Assembly (NCBI GenBank): GCA_018262875.1 | Contig: JADFDL010000108.1 | Coordinates: 1-5,995, forward strand | Source of the DNA: Rhodocyclaceae bacterium | Lineage (GTDB): Bacteria; Pseudomonadota; Gammaproteobacteria; Burkholderiales; Rhodocyclaceae | DNA length: 5,995 bases | Reading direction: 5' to 3' | Part shown: in pieces, positions 5,908 to 5,995 of the stretch | Layout of the letters: the number at the start of each line of letters is the position of its first letter | Numbering within the stretch: the first letter of the stretch is position 1 | Program-made: the position numbers and the translations under genes | Notes under the pieces: model-generated | What the model saw: only the letters and a program-made list of their open reading frames with translations | Databases searched by the model: none | What the model was told of the DNA's origin: nothing

Positions 5908-5995
5908 CGGTAGCCGTCTCGCCGGCCGGCGCGCCGTCCACGAACATCGTCAGGGTGCCGGGCGCCATTGCCTGCCAAGCCTCATTGTCGGTGAG
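5888..5995 (-). CDS. 3' end of an unrecognised gene (cut by window edge)
   Basis: The last 35 residues and the TGA stop (5890-5888) of a minus-strand frame entering from the right edge: LTDNEAWQAMAPGTLTMFVD, then GAPAGETATATPAAR. The other two minus frames contain stops here, so this is the only open one. An ordered-looking stretch followed by an Ala/Thr/Pro-rich disordered tail is typical of a real protein C-terminus. I do not recognise the family. Its end overlaps the last 20 bases of the convergent binding-protein gene, and no terminator hairpin is evident between them. The frame being open over a short stretch in GC-rich DNA is weak proof on its own. Confidence 0.5.
   Translation of the reverse strand, partial: LTDNEAWQAMAPGTLTMFVDGAPAGETATATPAAR

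Noticed and set aside
5908..5945. GC-rich palindromic stretch (GCCGGCCGGC) after the binding-protein stop as a terminator
   Set aside because: No stable stem with a following T run is visible on either strand, and the stretch lies within the open frame entering from the right.

Overview
This window is GC-rich, gene-dense bacterial chromosome. The codon use, the UbiE, DUF971 and HIT sequences, and the ubiE neighbourhood suggest a betaproteobacterium, possibly Rhodocyclales-like; that placement is an inference from family knowledge, not a database result. I see no mobile elements, RNA genes, CRISPR arrays or gene-free stretch over 300 bases. The longest non-coding gap is about 111 bases, at 4915-5025.

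Minus strand, from 4914 down to 1, holds five closely packed genes in transcriptional order. They are a HIT-family protein (4480-4914); two tandem paralogues of about 535 residues, here called A (2870-4477) and B (1275-2873), each with a PilZ-like C-terminal core; a DUF971 protein with a Cys/His-rich tail (774-1208); and ubiE (1-745), the ubiquinone/menaquinone C-methyltransferase, cut by the window edge within one or two codons of its end. HIT and A are 2 bases apart, and A and B overlap by 4 bases (ATGA), so these three look translationally coupled. A 66-base gap with a possible promoter precedes DUF971-ubiE. DUF971-ubiE is a familiar quinone-biosynthesis neighbourhood, and the A/B pair sits between it and the HIT gene.

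Plus strand: after a short divergent intergenic region with two back-to-back -10-like hexamers (4952-4957 and 4971-4976), a secreted GltI-type amino-acid-binding protein (5026-5907) is transcribed away from the operon. No ABC permease or ATPase follows it in the window. At the right edge, the 3' end of an unrecognised minus-strand gene (5888-5995) converges on it and overlaps its last 20 bases.

The least explained part is the A/B pair. Both have a long helical N-terminal region, a shared E-S-P-A-S-L-G-L-G block, an R-x-x-x-R-R motif, a D-x-S-x-x-G-F-R-L motif and a shared C-terminal extension. These are PilZ (c-di-GMP receptor) hallmarks, but the two motifs are separated by about 70 residues rather than the usual 20-30. 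The pair is therefore a candidate divergent PilZ family. The rest of the window looks conventional.
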